Origin: Methanolobus sp. UBA32
GTDB taxonomy: Archaea > Halobacteriota > Methanosarcinia > Methanosarcinales > Methanosarcinaceae
NCBI GenBank assembly: GCA_002507205.1
Contig: DAZF01000079.1
Coordinates: 1 to 11,851 of the forward strand
DNA length: 11,851 bases
Direction: 5' to 3'
Shown here: one piece after another, positions 1-5,986 of the stretch
How the letters are laid out: each line of letters opens with the position of its first letter
How positions within the stretch are numbered: the stretch's first letter is position 1
The notes under the pieces: generated by a model
What the model saw: the letters and a program-made list of their open reading frames with translations, nothing else
The model's database searches: none
Told to the model about the DNA's origin: nothing
Translations under genes and position numbers: made by a program

Positions 1-134
1 TACCTTGACTTTGTTTCTGCATCATAGGTTTCTGTAAAAGCCGCTTCTTCTCCGGCTTTCAGGAATTTGACACCTACCGGAGCTCTTTGAAGGTTCAATA
101 TGTCTGTAAGTTCCTTTGCAAATTCTTTCATCAT
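1..134 (-). CDS. DUF169 family protein, N-terminal part only
   Basis: The reading frame begins at the double ATG at 134/131 on the minus strand and runs off the left edge, so only about 44 residues are visible. The start is well supported by GAGGAG (142-147) seven bases upstream. The visible protein starts MMKEFAKELTDIL and contains PVGVKFL near residues 19-25, the N-terminal hallmark of DUF169 proteins, which are common in methanogens and have no firmly established function. The gene lies 16 bases downstream of the arsR stop on the same strand, so the two are almost certainly co-transcribed and the gene is probably under ArsR control. Family assignment is from recognition of a short segment; the function is unknown. 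Confidence 0.6.
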   Translation of the reverse strand, partial: MMKEFAKELTDILNLQRAPVGVKFLKAGEEAAFTETYDAETKSR

Positions 135-150
135 GTTTTGTCTCCTCAAT

Positions 151-534
151 CTAATATCTTATCCGTGCACACATTGTTCCTGAAAGCTCTTTTTCGGTAA
201 GTAGCTCCATATCTTTACAAACAAGAGGATGATGTTGGCTATTTGCGGCCAGCTGATGAATAATCCCCTTGAACAGTGGATCCTCGATATTCAGATAGTA
301 AAAAGCCCATTGTCCTTCTTTTTTGTCCTTTACAATATCTAGATCCCTCATTTTTGCAAGATGGCGGGATACTTTGGGCTGAGGCAGATCCAAGATCTGG
401 CATATCTCGCAAACACAAAGTTCCCTTCTGTTCAAAAGCATGAGGATTCTCAACCGGGTTTCATCTGAGAGGACTTTAAAGAAATCTTCCCACTTGCTTG
501 TTATTCTTGGAGTTACTGATTCTAGCGGATACAT
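151..534 (-). CDS. arsR: ArsR-family arsenite-responsive repressor (type I)
   Basis: A 127-residue winged-helix repressor. The ATG at 534 is preferred over the upstream extension, which is hydrophobic and not ArsR-like. Residues about 15-85 form the HTH core: FFKVLSDETRLRILMLL, then PQPKVSRHLAKMRDL as recognition helix, then the wing ending GQWAFYYL. Residues 38-45 read ELCVCEIC, with Cys40, Cys42 and Cys45 spaced exactly as the three As(III)/Sb(III) ligands of E. coli ArsR (ELCVCDLC). Binding of arsenite is known to release such repressors from DNA. Two further cysteines (CKD and MCAR) lie near the C-terminus. A perfect 16-bp palindrome at 537-552 directly in front of the start is the likely autoregulatory operator. 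A DUF169 gene follows on the same strand, and an ACR3-like permease is divergent. Confidence 0.93.
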   Translation of the reverse strand: MYPLESVTPRITSKWEDFFKVLSDETRLRILMLLNRRELCVCEICQILDLPQPKVSRHLAKMRDLDIVKDKKEGQWAFYYLNIEDPLFKGIIHQLAANSQHHPLVCKDMELLTEKELSGTMCARIRY

Positions 535-536
535 GT

Positions 537-552
537 GTATATTCGAATATAC
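537..552. promoter_or_regulatory. Candidate ArsR operator (perfect 16-bp palindrome)
   Basis: GTATATTCGAATATAC is fully self-complementary and ends two bases upstream of the arsR start codon at 534. A related half-site, ATACGGATAT, overlaps it to 556. ArsR repressors bind such dyads in their own promoters. In this position, binding would block initiation of the arsR-DUF169 transcript. No second copy is visible near the divergent permease start. Confidence 0.6.
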
Positions 553-764
553 GGATATACATATTAATACTTTTTGTATGATCGGAAGGAACGTGGGCAG
601 GAATGAGACTAATAGACAAAGTTCCAAGAGATAAATTTAATAAGTTCCTGGGGACATTGTTATGCATAATTGGATTACAGATACTGTTGTTTGGATAAGC
701 AAAAAAACTATATGTCCGGAATAGCCAACAGTTAACAGTGAGAATCCAATAACCGAGGGTAATT

Positions 765-1742
765 ATGAGCTCTATTGAAAAATACCAGTCCGTCTTCATA
801 TTGATGTCGGTGGCCGTAGGCCTTATTCTCGGTCAAAGTACGATAGTTAGAGATTATGCTGACCTTTTTATCGTTCCTTTTCTTATGGTGATGTTGTTTG
901 GGATCTTTCTACAGGTCCCTCTCAGGCAACTGGGTAAATCCTTCAAGAACTGGAGATTTGCAGGCATAAGCGCGGGGATCAATTTCATATTTAATCCACT
1001 GCTGGCCTTTACTCTGGGATTTTTGTTCTTAAAGGACACACCAGCACTGTGGATAGGGTTTATCATGCTCATGGTCACTCCCTGCACTGACTGGTATCTG
1101 CTCTTCACAGGAATTGCGCGGGGTAACGTACCCCTGTCAGCATCCATCCTTCCCATGAACCTGATTCTGCAGCTGATATTGTTACCACTGTATCTTTTGA
1201 TATTTGCAGGGTCCATTGCAACTATTGACCCGGCCCTGCTTATGGAGAGCGTTATGCTTGTCCTGTTCATTCCTTTTATTGTATCCATTATCTCAAAGAC
1301 CGTTGTTCCCAGAATAAAAGGAGAATACTGGCTTGAAAAAAAAGTGTTCCCAAAACTGGAACATGTACAATTCCTGTTTTTGAACCTTGCGATCATGTCC
1401 ATGTTCGCTTCCCAGGGCGAACAATTGGTCCAAAATCCACTGATACTCCTCAAACTCATCACTCCTGTCCTGCTGTTCTTTATGATAGTGTTCATTGCTG
1501 GACAGCTGATTGGAAGATATTTTGGTTTTTCATATCAGGATACTGCCAGCCTTAACCTGACAACGCTTGCCCGTAATTCCCCGATAGTCCTGGCTATTGC
1601 ACTCACAGCCTTTCCAGAGGAGCCTTTGATAGCACTGGCACTTGTGATAGGGCCGCTTATAGAACTGCCCGTACTTGGTATCATAGCCCATACACTGTTG
1701 TGGGTCAGAAAAGGATGGGTATGCGAAGATGAGGTCTGTTGA
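765..1742 (+). CDS. BASS-superfamily permease, ACR3-like arsenic resistance type
   Basis: A 325-residue, very hydrophobic protein with about ten predicted membrane segments, the usual size and topology of bile acid:sodium symporter/ACR3 superfamily carriers. MLMVTPCTDW places Cys107 in the segment equivalent to the LAPCTAM motif of ACR3 arsenite exporters, where the cysteine is required for arsenite transport. The rest of that region, WYLLFTGIARGNV, and the later NLTTLARNSP and GPLIELPV differ from classical ACR3, so this is a divergent subgroup often annotated simply as arsenic resistance protein or bile acid:sodium symporter. The protein ends WVCEDEVC, with cysteines at 320 and 325. It is divergent from arsR, 230 bases from its start codon. 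GAGGGT at 755-760 is a weak ribosome binding site. Export of arsenite or a related oxyanion is inferred from motif and context. Confidence 0.8.
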   Translation: MSSIEKYQSVFILMSVAVGLILGQSTIVRDYADLFIVPFLMVMLFGIFLQVPLRQLGKSFKNWRFAGISAGINFIFNPLLAFTLGFLFLKDTPALWIGFIMLMVTPCTDWYLLFTGIARGNVPLSASILPMNLILQLILLPLYLLIFAGSIATIDPALLMESVMLVLFIPFIVSIISKTVVPRIKGEYWLEKKVFPKLEHVQFLFLNLAIMSMFASQGEQLVQNPLILLKLITPVLLFFMIVFIAGQLIGRYFGFSYQDTASLNLTTLARNSPIVLAIALTAFPEEPLIALALVIGPLIELPVLGIIAHTLLWVRKGWVCEDEVC

Positions 1743-1852
1743 ATTTTCACAGACCAAATAGCACAGAGACTAAATAGTATATTTTTGGTTTTTCGAAAAA
1801 ACAGCCAGTTAAAGCAGATTCGAAGTTCCAGATGGTTTTTTATCACAATATT

Positions 1853-1883
1853 CATATATGCGCATTTCCATATATGTAATGCG
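1853..1883. promoter_or_regulatory. Repeated CATATATG boxes with embedded inverted repeat
   Basis: The self-complementary octamer CATATATG occurs at 1853-1860 and 1869-1876, one and a half helical turns apart (16 bp). The second copy sits inside a CGCATT (1861-1866) / AATGCG (1878-1883) inverted repeat, followed by two TTCAAAT copies (1884-1890, 1896-1902). This lies 100-140 bases upstream of the HTH/Fe-S regulator start and could be a control region for that operon. The function is inferred only. Confidence 0.3.
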
Positions 1884-1988
1884 TTCAAATACCGATTCAA
1901 ATGGAAAAAATGTATTAATCAGTTTGAATTTCTTAACTTTCCATTAATGAACTATCATAACTTTAAATCATTAATACAGATGATATAC

Positions 1989-2786
1989 ATGCCCGGATCC
2001 CCTGCAGAAATAAAGCTGGTGAGCAACGCAATGTCAAACGCCGCCAGAAGACAAATCATGAGCTTGCTGAAAGATGGTAGCATCTCAAAGGAAGACATTG
2101 GTAAGACTATACGTCAGTCCATGCTGGACTACCATTTGCAGCTACTACAACAAGCCGGGTTGATAGCCATCAAGGGTGAAATGCTGGAGCTGACCGATTT
2201 TGGAAGGAATATACTGGAATCCAAGACTGAAAAGTCTGTCGAGTCCAAAAAAGACCTTTCAGGATCAAAACCCATTGATGTAGTGGAGGTAAGGCAACTT
2301 CTTCCATGCATAGCTGATAAAAGCAAATACCGGATTATCGCTCGCCTGAAGCCACCGCTTGGTGGAGCACTAAAACTGCTGGAACCGCTTTTCCCGAGGG
2401 CCAGATATTCAGAGAAGCTTGGAGCACTGATCATCCAGAAAGGAAATATCATCATCACTGCATACTCTACCGGTAATGTGACCATGACCATGATATCAAG
2501 TACTGATGAGGCGGAGCAGATACTTGACGATATAATGAAGAATATTAATGCTGCTATTGAAAAAGGAATAACACCAGCCCCTGGGGAAAAAGTAAGAGTA
2601 GACCACAATGATATCTACAAATATCTTCCCGGGACAAACTGCCGTATCTGCGGTGAGCAGAGCTGTTATTCATTTGCTATCCGTCTGGTGGGGAAAGAAA
2701 CAAAGCTGGATAGATGCACGCCGCTTCTCGAACAAAGATATGCCGTCAATCTGGAGCACCTGAAGGTTCTCATGGAATACCTATGA
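1989..2786 (+). CDS. Winged-helix transcription regulator fused to a 4Fe-4S domain
   Basis: A 265-residue protein from ATG 1989 (ATG 1980 is an alternative). An in-frame extension back to 1785 is low-complexity, AT-rich and unlikely to be translated. Residues 8-75 form an ArsR-like winged helix (NAARRQIMSLL, then LDYHLQLLQQAGLI, then LELTDFGRNIL). Residues about 113-190 have the rhythm of a TATA-binding-protein repeat (FPRARYSEK, GALIIQKGNIIITAYSTG, DEAEQILDDI); this is a tentative resemblance. Residues 213-247 hold Cys218, Cys221, Cys226 and Cys243 in a C-x2-C-x4-C-x16-C arrangement with following FA and P residues. That is the Fe-S domain known from the large corrinoid subunit of acetyl-CoA decarbonylase/synthase. 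The gene overlaps the next by ATGA, so it probably controls the three DsrE-like genes in response to redox, iron-sulfur or sulfur status (inference). Confidence 0.75.
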   Translation: MPGSPAEIKLVSNAMSNAARRQIMSLLKDGSISKEDIGKTIRQSMLDYHLQLLQQAGLIAIKGEMLELTDFGRNILESKTEKSVESKKDLSGSKPIDVVEVRQLLPCIADKSKYRIIARLKPPLGGALKLLEPLFPRARYSEKLGALIIQKGNIIITAYSTGNVTMTMISSTDEAEQILDDIMKNINAAIEKGITPAPGEKVRVDHNDIYKYLPGTNCRICGEQSCYSFAIRLVGKETKLDRCTPLLEQRYAVNLEHLKVLMEYL

Positions 2787-3166
2787 AGGATAGCGCATTC
2801 AAGACCCTGACAATTGTACTTACGGACGGTCCTTATATTTCGGAATACGCAGAGATGGGGTACAAAATAGCTAAAGCTGCTTTAAAGCAGCGCCATAAGG
2901 TGAACATCTTTCTCTATCTTGATGCAGTACATATTCCAAAAAAAGATCAGGACCCAGCTTTCTTTTCTAACGCGGGAGGACTTTTCAGCGAGCTTGCACT
3001 GCTAGGAGCTCATGTGGAAGCCTGTCCCCGATGCGCCACTGCACGTGGGTATGTCCCCATGCCTGTGGGAAGTGAGGACTATCATTGCGGGATAAAAATT
3101 ACCAGTCTCTACAGGTTGGCGGAAATGTTACAGGAGAGCGACAAAGTGGTGACATTATCGAGATGA
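2783..3166 (+). CDS. DsrE/TusD-like sulfur-relay protein
   Basis: A 127-residue soluble protein starting at the ATG that overlaps the previous stop (ATGA, 2783-2786). The fold signature of the DsrE superfamily is visible: LTIVLTDGPY at residues 9-18, AEMGYKIAKAAL, then VNIFLYLDAVH and the cysteine loop ACPRCATARGY at 80-90. Cys81 aligns with the persulfide-carrying cysteine of TusD/DsrE by its distance to the conserved RG; Cys84 and Cys102 are extra. Family members pass sulfane sulfur from TusA-type donors, either for tRNA 2-thiolation (TusBCD) or in sulfur oxidation (DsrEFH). It is the first of three consecutive homologues that would form a hexameric complex. No TusA or TusE lies in the window, so the donor and acceptor are unknown. 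Confidence 0.82.
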   Translation: MKDSAFKTLTIVLTDGPYISEYAEMGYKIAKAALKQRHKVNIFLYLDAVHIPKKDQDPAFFSNAGGLFSELALLGAHVEACPRCATARGYVPMPVGSEDYHCGIKITSLYRLAEMLQESDKVVTLSR

Positions 3167-3504
3167 AATCTATTCTCTATCTCCTGGATCGTGCCCCATA
3201 TGGCAGTGAGAATGCCTTCGCTTTGTTAAATGCCGCTGCAGTGAGTATCAAAATGGATACAACCGTAGGCCTGTACGCAGACGGCGTATACCTTGCCTTG
3301 GCAGGACAAGATAGTAAAGCACTAGGAATTCCTAACCTTTCAGATATAATCTACGCCTATCCGGAGATACATATTGTTGCTCATGAACCTTCGATCATGA
3401 AAAGAAGGTTGTTAAGCCAGGAACTTATCGAGAGGATCGAATTGGTGGACGAGGACGATTTCCTCGAGAGGATCATGAAGTCAAATATGGTATTGTTCCT
3501 GTGA
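3163..3504 (+). CDS. DsrF/TusC-like sulfur-relay protein
   Basis: A 113-residue protein; its ATG overlaps the stop of the DsrE-like gene (ATGA, 3163-3166), indicating translational coupling. MKSILYLLDRAPYGSENAF at the N-terminus, VGLYADGVYLALAGQ at about residues 40-54 and the terminal DFLERIMKSNMVLFL match the TusC/DsrF pattern (an N-terminal PYG, an ADGV strand and a hydrophobic C-terminus). The protein has no cysteine at all, so it cannot carry persulfide and is likely a structural subunit, as proposed for TusC/DsrF in the heterohexamer. An alternative start at 3085 would give a 26-residue overlap with the previous gene and has no family support. Confidence 0.8.
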   Translation: MKSILYLLDRAPYGSENAFALLNAAAVSIKMDTTVGLYADGVYLALAGQDSKALGIPNLSDIIYAYPEIHIVAHEPSIMKRRLLSQELIERIELVDEDDFLERIMKSNMVLFL

Positions 3505-3514
3505 GGTTATGCAA

Positions 3515-3853
3515 ATGAGTGAAATGGAGCAAGGCACACAAGCATACAATGCAAGAAATACCTCTGTGGATATTTTCTTTCTTACCAAACCTCCGAACCA
3601 TGACCGTGCCAGACTTTGCTGGAAGATGATATCACAGTCAAAGAATGCTGTTCTCTATCTGGCTGGGGATGGGGTCTATAATTTGTTCTGCGCTGCCATA
3701 AATGGCATCCCGGGGGAAAATATCTTTGTTTGCAGGGAAGATGTGGAAGCAAGAGGTGTGCAGATGGAAAAGAGAGCAATAGTGCTAAGTGATTTTTATG
3801 AGCAGATGGTGGAGAATATGATGAATGAGAAAAATTGTCTTTTCACATTTTAG
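3515..3853 (+). CDS. DsrH/TusB-like sulfur-relay protein
   Basis: A 112-residue protein and the third member of the DsrEFH/TusDCB-type set. The ATG at 3515 is chosen because GAGGT (3503-3507) lies seven bases upstream; the ATG at 3509 is only one base from that site. The central NAVLYLAGDGVYN, IFVCREDVEARGVQ and VLSDFYEQMVE segments follow the TusB/DsrH pattern (LLxDGVY, then E-D-x-x-A-R-G, then the tyrosine-containing D-[FY] near the end). A cysteine precedes the REDVEARG segment. The family role is in a DsrEFH/TusBCD complex in the cytoplasm. Gene order regulator-E-F-H suggests one transcript ending before 4002. Confidence 0.75.
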   Translation: MSEMEQGTQAYNARNTSVDIFFLTKPPNHDRARLCWKMISQSKNAVLYLAGDGVYNLFCAAINGIPGENIFVCREDVEARGVQMEKRAIVLSDFYEQMVENMMNEKNCLFTF

Positions 3854-3953
3854 TTTCTCTCCCAATTTCTTCTCTTTATGCTGGTCATATGTGATGTGGA
3901 CTTATATGTTAACAGTGTTTACTGATTCTTGTTCCAACCATTGAAGCACCATC

Positions 3954-3961
3954 TTTATAAT
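3954..3961 (+). promoter_or_regulatory. TATA box of the UspA-TauE operon
   Basis: TTTATAAT lies 41 bases upstream of the UspA start. That predicts a transcript beginning near 3985 and a short leader containing GGGAG at 3994-3998. It is an archaeal promoter by position and composition only. Confidence 0.45.
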
Positions 3962-4001
3962 CTTGCATTTCAAATATTATTGTAATAGGTTGTGGGAGTA
4001 A

Positions 4002-4475
4002 ATGACAATAGACAATAGTTTCAGAAAGATCCTTATCGCAACAGACGGATCAAAATGTAGTGAAAATGCTATACTTAAAGGCATGGAAATTGCAAAATCA
4101 ATGGATGCCAGGGTCTATGCCCTTTATGTTCTGGATACCTGCGCATATGTGCCTTCTATGTTGAAAGAATCGGTTCATCTGGGTTCTAAATGGGACATCA
4201 TTAAGGATATGATACGCCAGGAAGGAGACGATGCCATACTATATGCGAAAAAGGTTGCAGCAGATAAGGACATCGATTTTGAGGGAGTTATTGCAGAAGG
4301 AGATGCTGCCCATGAGATCCTAGATTTCGCAGAAAGTAACAATGTAGATATGATCGTGATGGGTACCCTGGGCAGAGGAGGATTACAAAGATTTATGCTT
4401 GGAAGTGTAGCCGACAAAGTGGTGAGGCATTCAAATATCTCAGTTCTTGTGGTTAAGAAAGAAAAGCAGAATTGA
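4002..4475 (+). CDS. Universal stress protein (UspA family, single domain)
   Basis: A 157-residue cytoplasmic protein with one Usp domain. FRKILIATDGSKCSENA at residues 7-23 is the first strand with the ATP-contacting Asp. MIVMGTLGRGGLQRFMLGS near residues 122-140 carries the G-x2-G-x9-G-S nucleotide-binding motif of the ATP-binding MJ0577-type Usp. SVADKVVRHSNISVLVVKK closes the fold. Such proteins dimerise and bind ATP, and they are induced or regulatory under stress; the exact role is not predictable. GGGAG precedes the start. The gene is 40 bases upstream of a TauE/SafE permease on the same strand, so it may modulate that transporter, a pairing seen in many archaea. Confidence 0.9.
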   Translation: MTIDNSFRKILIATDGSKCSENAILKGMEIAKSMDARVYALYVLDTCAYVPSMLKESVHLGSKWDIIKDMIRQEGDDAILYAKKVAADKDIDFEGVIAEGDAAHEILDFAESNNVDMIVMGTLGRGGLQRFMLGSVADKVVRHSNISVLVVKKEKQN

Positions 4476-4515
4476 GTTTATTGTCTATTATTGGAAGGAA
4501 AGGAGAGTTGTCTAT

Positions 4516-5424
4516 ATGGATGGCAGAATTGGATTTTGGCAGAAGTATAAAGTAATAATCATACTTTTGGCTGTTATAGCAGTATTAGCGGTCTGGGGCC
4601 ATTATTCCGGCGAAGATCTAAATAACGGTGCACCAGAAATGACTCTGTTGAGAGCTATCCTGCTTGTCATCGTCGGTTTTATAGCAGGTGTACTAGGTGG
4701 ATTGATCGGTACAGGCGGATGTAGTATTATGCTTCCAGTAATCCACTTCTGGATGGGGTATGCTGCTCCTGTAGCCATAGGCACTACCATCTTTGCTGTC
4801 ATCTTCACTGCCATTTCCGGAGGCTATGGCCATCTGGTGCGTGGAAATCTGGACAAGAAAGCAGTTATGTGGCTGTGTGGCGGAGGCATTCTGGGTGTGA
4901 TAATTGGCTCGTGGCTGTTCACACTGCTGATCGGCCACATAGATATCTTGCAGCTCATCCTGGGATTGTCTTTCTTGTTACCAGCTATCAGGATGATATG
5001 GGAAGGTTTGGGAAAAACAAAACCCAGGCCAGAAGGCAATACGATTCCAGGCAGCAAAGGCAATTGGGCAATCTTTGGTTTTCTGGTTGGTATTCTTACA
5101 GGAATTGTTGGCCTGGGCGGAGGATACGCACTTGTACCTGGTCTTATCTATCTCTTCAGCGCACCGGTCTACATTACCATGGGCTCATCCCTGGCTGTGA
5201 TGATCCCTCTGGCAATCATAGCAGGCGGAATTAAGTTCTGGCAGGGATTTGTTGCATTGAACACTGCATTGTTCCTCGCAGCGGGCACGATAGTGGGCGC
5301 ACAGCTGGGAGCTGCCATAATTAAGCGTTTCAAGCCTAACACACTAAAGTTGATCTTCGGTATCTATTTCCTGTACGTTTCCGCAAAGTTCATAGCCGTC
5401 TACTTCGGCATAGCCATCTGGTAG
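4516..5424 (+). CDS. TauE/SafE family sulfur-anion permease
   Basis: A 302-residue integral membrane protein. The ATG at 4516 is supported by AGGAGAG at 4501-4507; an in-frame extension to 4447 would overlap UspA and is polar. Residues 12-28 form an extra N-terminal membrane segment. The two internal repeats of the family are clear: GFIAGVLGGLIGTGGCSIMLP at about 54-74 and GILTGIVGLGGGYALVPGL at about 190-210, each with the glycine-rich loop followed by a proline. About eight membrane segments follow the usual topology. Family members move sulfite, sulfoacetate, thiosulfate or other small organosulfur anions; the substrate cannot be read from sequence. It is co-transcribed with UspA, and its transcript ends at the hairpin at 5504-5533. 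Confidence 0.88.
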   Translation: MDGRIGFWQKYKVIIILLAVIAVLAVWGHYSGEDLNNGAPEMTLLRAILLVIVGFIAGVLGGLIGTGGCSIMLPVIHFWMGYAAPVAIGTTIFAVIFTAISGGYGHLVRGNLDKKAVMWLCGGGILGVIIGSWLFTLLIGHIDILQLILGLSFLLPAIRMIWEGLGKTKPRPEGNTIPGSKGNWAIFGFLVGILTGIVGLGGGYALVPGLIYLFSAPVYITMGSSLAVMIPLAIIAGGIKFWQGFVALNTALFLAAGTIVGAQLGAAIIKRFKPNTLKLIFGIYFLYVSAKFIAVYFGIAIW

Positions 5425-5503
5425 ATAATCAATAAATCGCATTGAAGCAATGGGAAGTTGTCTGGACCTTGACAGGGAGATCAACAGTAAAAGGCAAGAA
5501 CAC

Positions 5504-5533
5504 AGTCTTTTGCGGATGTGTGTACAAAAGACT
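5504..5533. terminator. Bidirectional hairpin between convergent genes
   Basis: AGTCTTTTG (5504-5512) and CAAAAGACT (5525-5533) form a perfect 9-bp stem with a 12-base loop, followed on the plus strand by a T-rich run (5533-5547). It sits between the TauE stop at 5424 and the stop of the convergent ArsR-family gene at 5539, so it could end or stabilise both transcripts. Confidence 0.55.
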
Positions 5534-5538
5534 TTATT

Positions 5539-5874
5539 CTATTTTTTACTTCTCTCTAAAACAGCACGTACCTCCGGACCCAGCCGGTAATACGTATATC
5601 TTGAGCTCTTAAAAGATTCCACAACACCATTCTTTTTCATGACAGAAAGATGATGGGATACAAGGTTCTGTTTTTCCTTTAATGCATGGACCAAGGCCTC
5701 TACGCAATAATCCTGTTTTGAAAGATGGTATGCTATCTTTAATCTGATGGGATTGCTCAATACTTTGAAAATAATACACATCCGGTCAATTTCGTCCCCA
5801 TCAACCGTGACTTCATGTTCAAGATTTTGCTCCCATTCTTCTTTCAGTTCCTTATCAGCTGGACAGCATTTCAT
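5539..5874 (-). CDS. ArsR-family regulator with N-terminal Cys-Cys pair
   Basis: A 111-residue winged-helix repressor from ATG 5874; the longer frame to 6003 would overlap the divergent gene and its control region. The HTH core spans IIFKVLSNPIRLKIAYHL (residues 34-51), QNLVSHHLSVMKKNGVV (70-86) and the wing SSRYTYYRL. The usual As(III) motif is reduced to DYCVEAL (Cys57 only). Instead there is a vicinal pair, Cys3-Cys4, in the N-terminal extension, plus Cys33 in front of the core. A pair plus a distant single cysteine recalls the Corynebacterium glutamicum-type ArsR, in which an N-terminal CC and a downstream cysteine bind arsenite; that comparison is inference. It is divergent from the CMD-Usp-ACR3 operon and shares its control region, including the dyad at 5914-5929. 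Confidence 0.88.
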   Translation of the reverse strand: MKCCPADKELKEEWEQNLEHEVTVDGDEIDRMCIIFKVLSNPIRLKIAYHLSKQDYCVEALVHALKEKQNLVSHHLSVMKKNGVVESFKSSRYTYYRLGPEVRAVLERSKK

Positions 5875-5896
5875 GGTTTTAAAAAGAAAATTAAAC

Positions 5897-5906
5897 CTTA
5901 TATATG
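5897..5906 (-). promoter_or_regulatory. TATA box of the second ArsR-family gene
   Basis: Read on the minus strand this is CATATATAAG. It ends about 22 bases upstream of the start codon at 5874, so the transcript would be leaderless or nearly so. No ribosome binding site is visible, consistent with that. Confidence 0.45.
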
Positions 5907-5913
5907 TATTCAC

Positions 5914-5929
5914 ATCAACATGTTTTGAT
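5914..5929. promoter_or_regulatory. Candidate operator between divergent ars promoters
   Basis: ATCAA-CATGTT-TTGAT is a 5-6-5 inverted repeat with a partly palindromic centre. It lies midway between the minus-strand TATA box (5897-5906) and the plus-strand TATA box (5944-5951), so one bound repressor dimer could affect both. ArsR-family sites of this size and dyad form are common. Confidence 0.5.
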
Positions 5930-5943
5930 ATGAAGGATTTGAC

Positions 5944-5951
5944 CTTATATT
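5944..5951 (+). promoter_or_regulatory. TATA box of the CMD-Usp-ACR3 operon
   Basis: CTTATATT lies 35-43 bases upstream of the first gene's start codons, which predicts a very short leader beginning near the GGAG at 5974-5977. The candidate operator 5914-5929 is 15 bases further upstream. Confidence 0.4.
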
Positions 5952-5986
5952 CAAAGGCTGAATAAGTCTTATCGGAGAAAATGTTT

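Noticed and set aside
535..627. 31-residue N-terminal extension of arsR on the minus strand
   Set aside because: It encodes a hydrophobic, non-ArsR sequence, crosses the likely promoter and operator, and has no ribosome site; ATG 534 gives normal family length.
476..799. 107-codon minus-strand open frame overlapping arsR and the permease start
   Set aside because: It lies in another frame over arsR and its promoter, and its protein has no recognisable domain.
854..1495. 213-codon minus-strand open frame inside the ACR3-like permease
   Set aside because: It is antisense to a clear ten-segment carrier and has no family features.
1785..1988. N-terminal extension of the Fe-S regulator
   Set aside because: AT-rich, low-complexity translation rich in F, K and N, covering repeat-bearing control DNA; the domain begins right after 1989.
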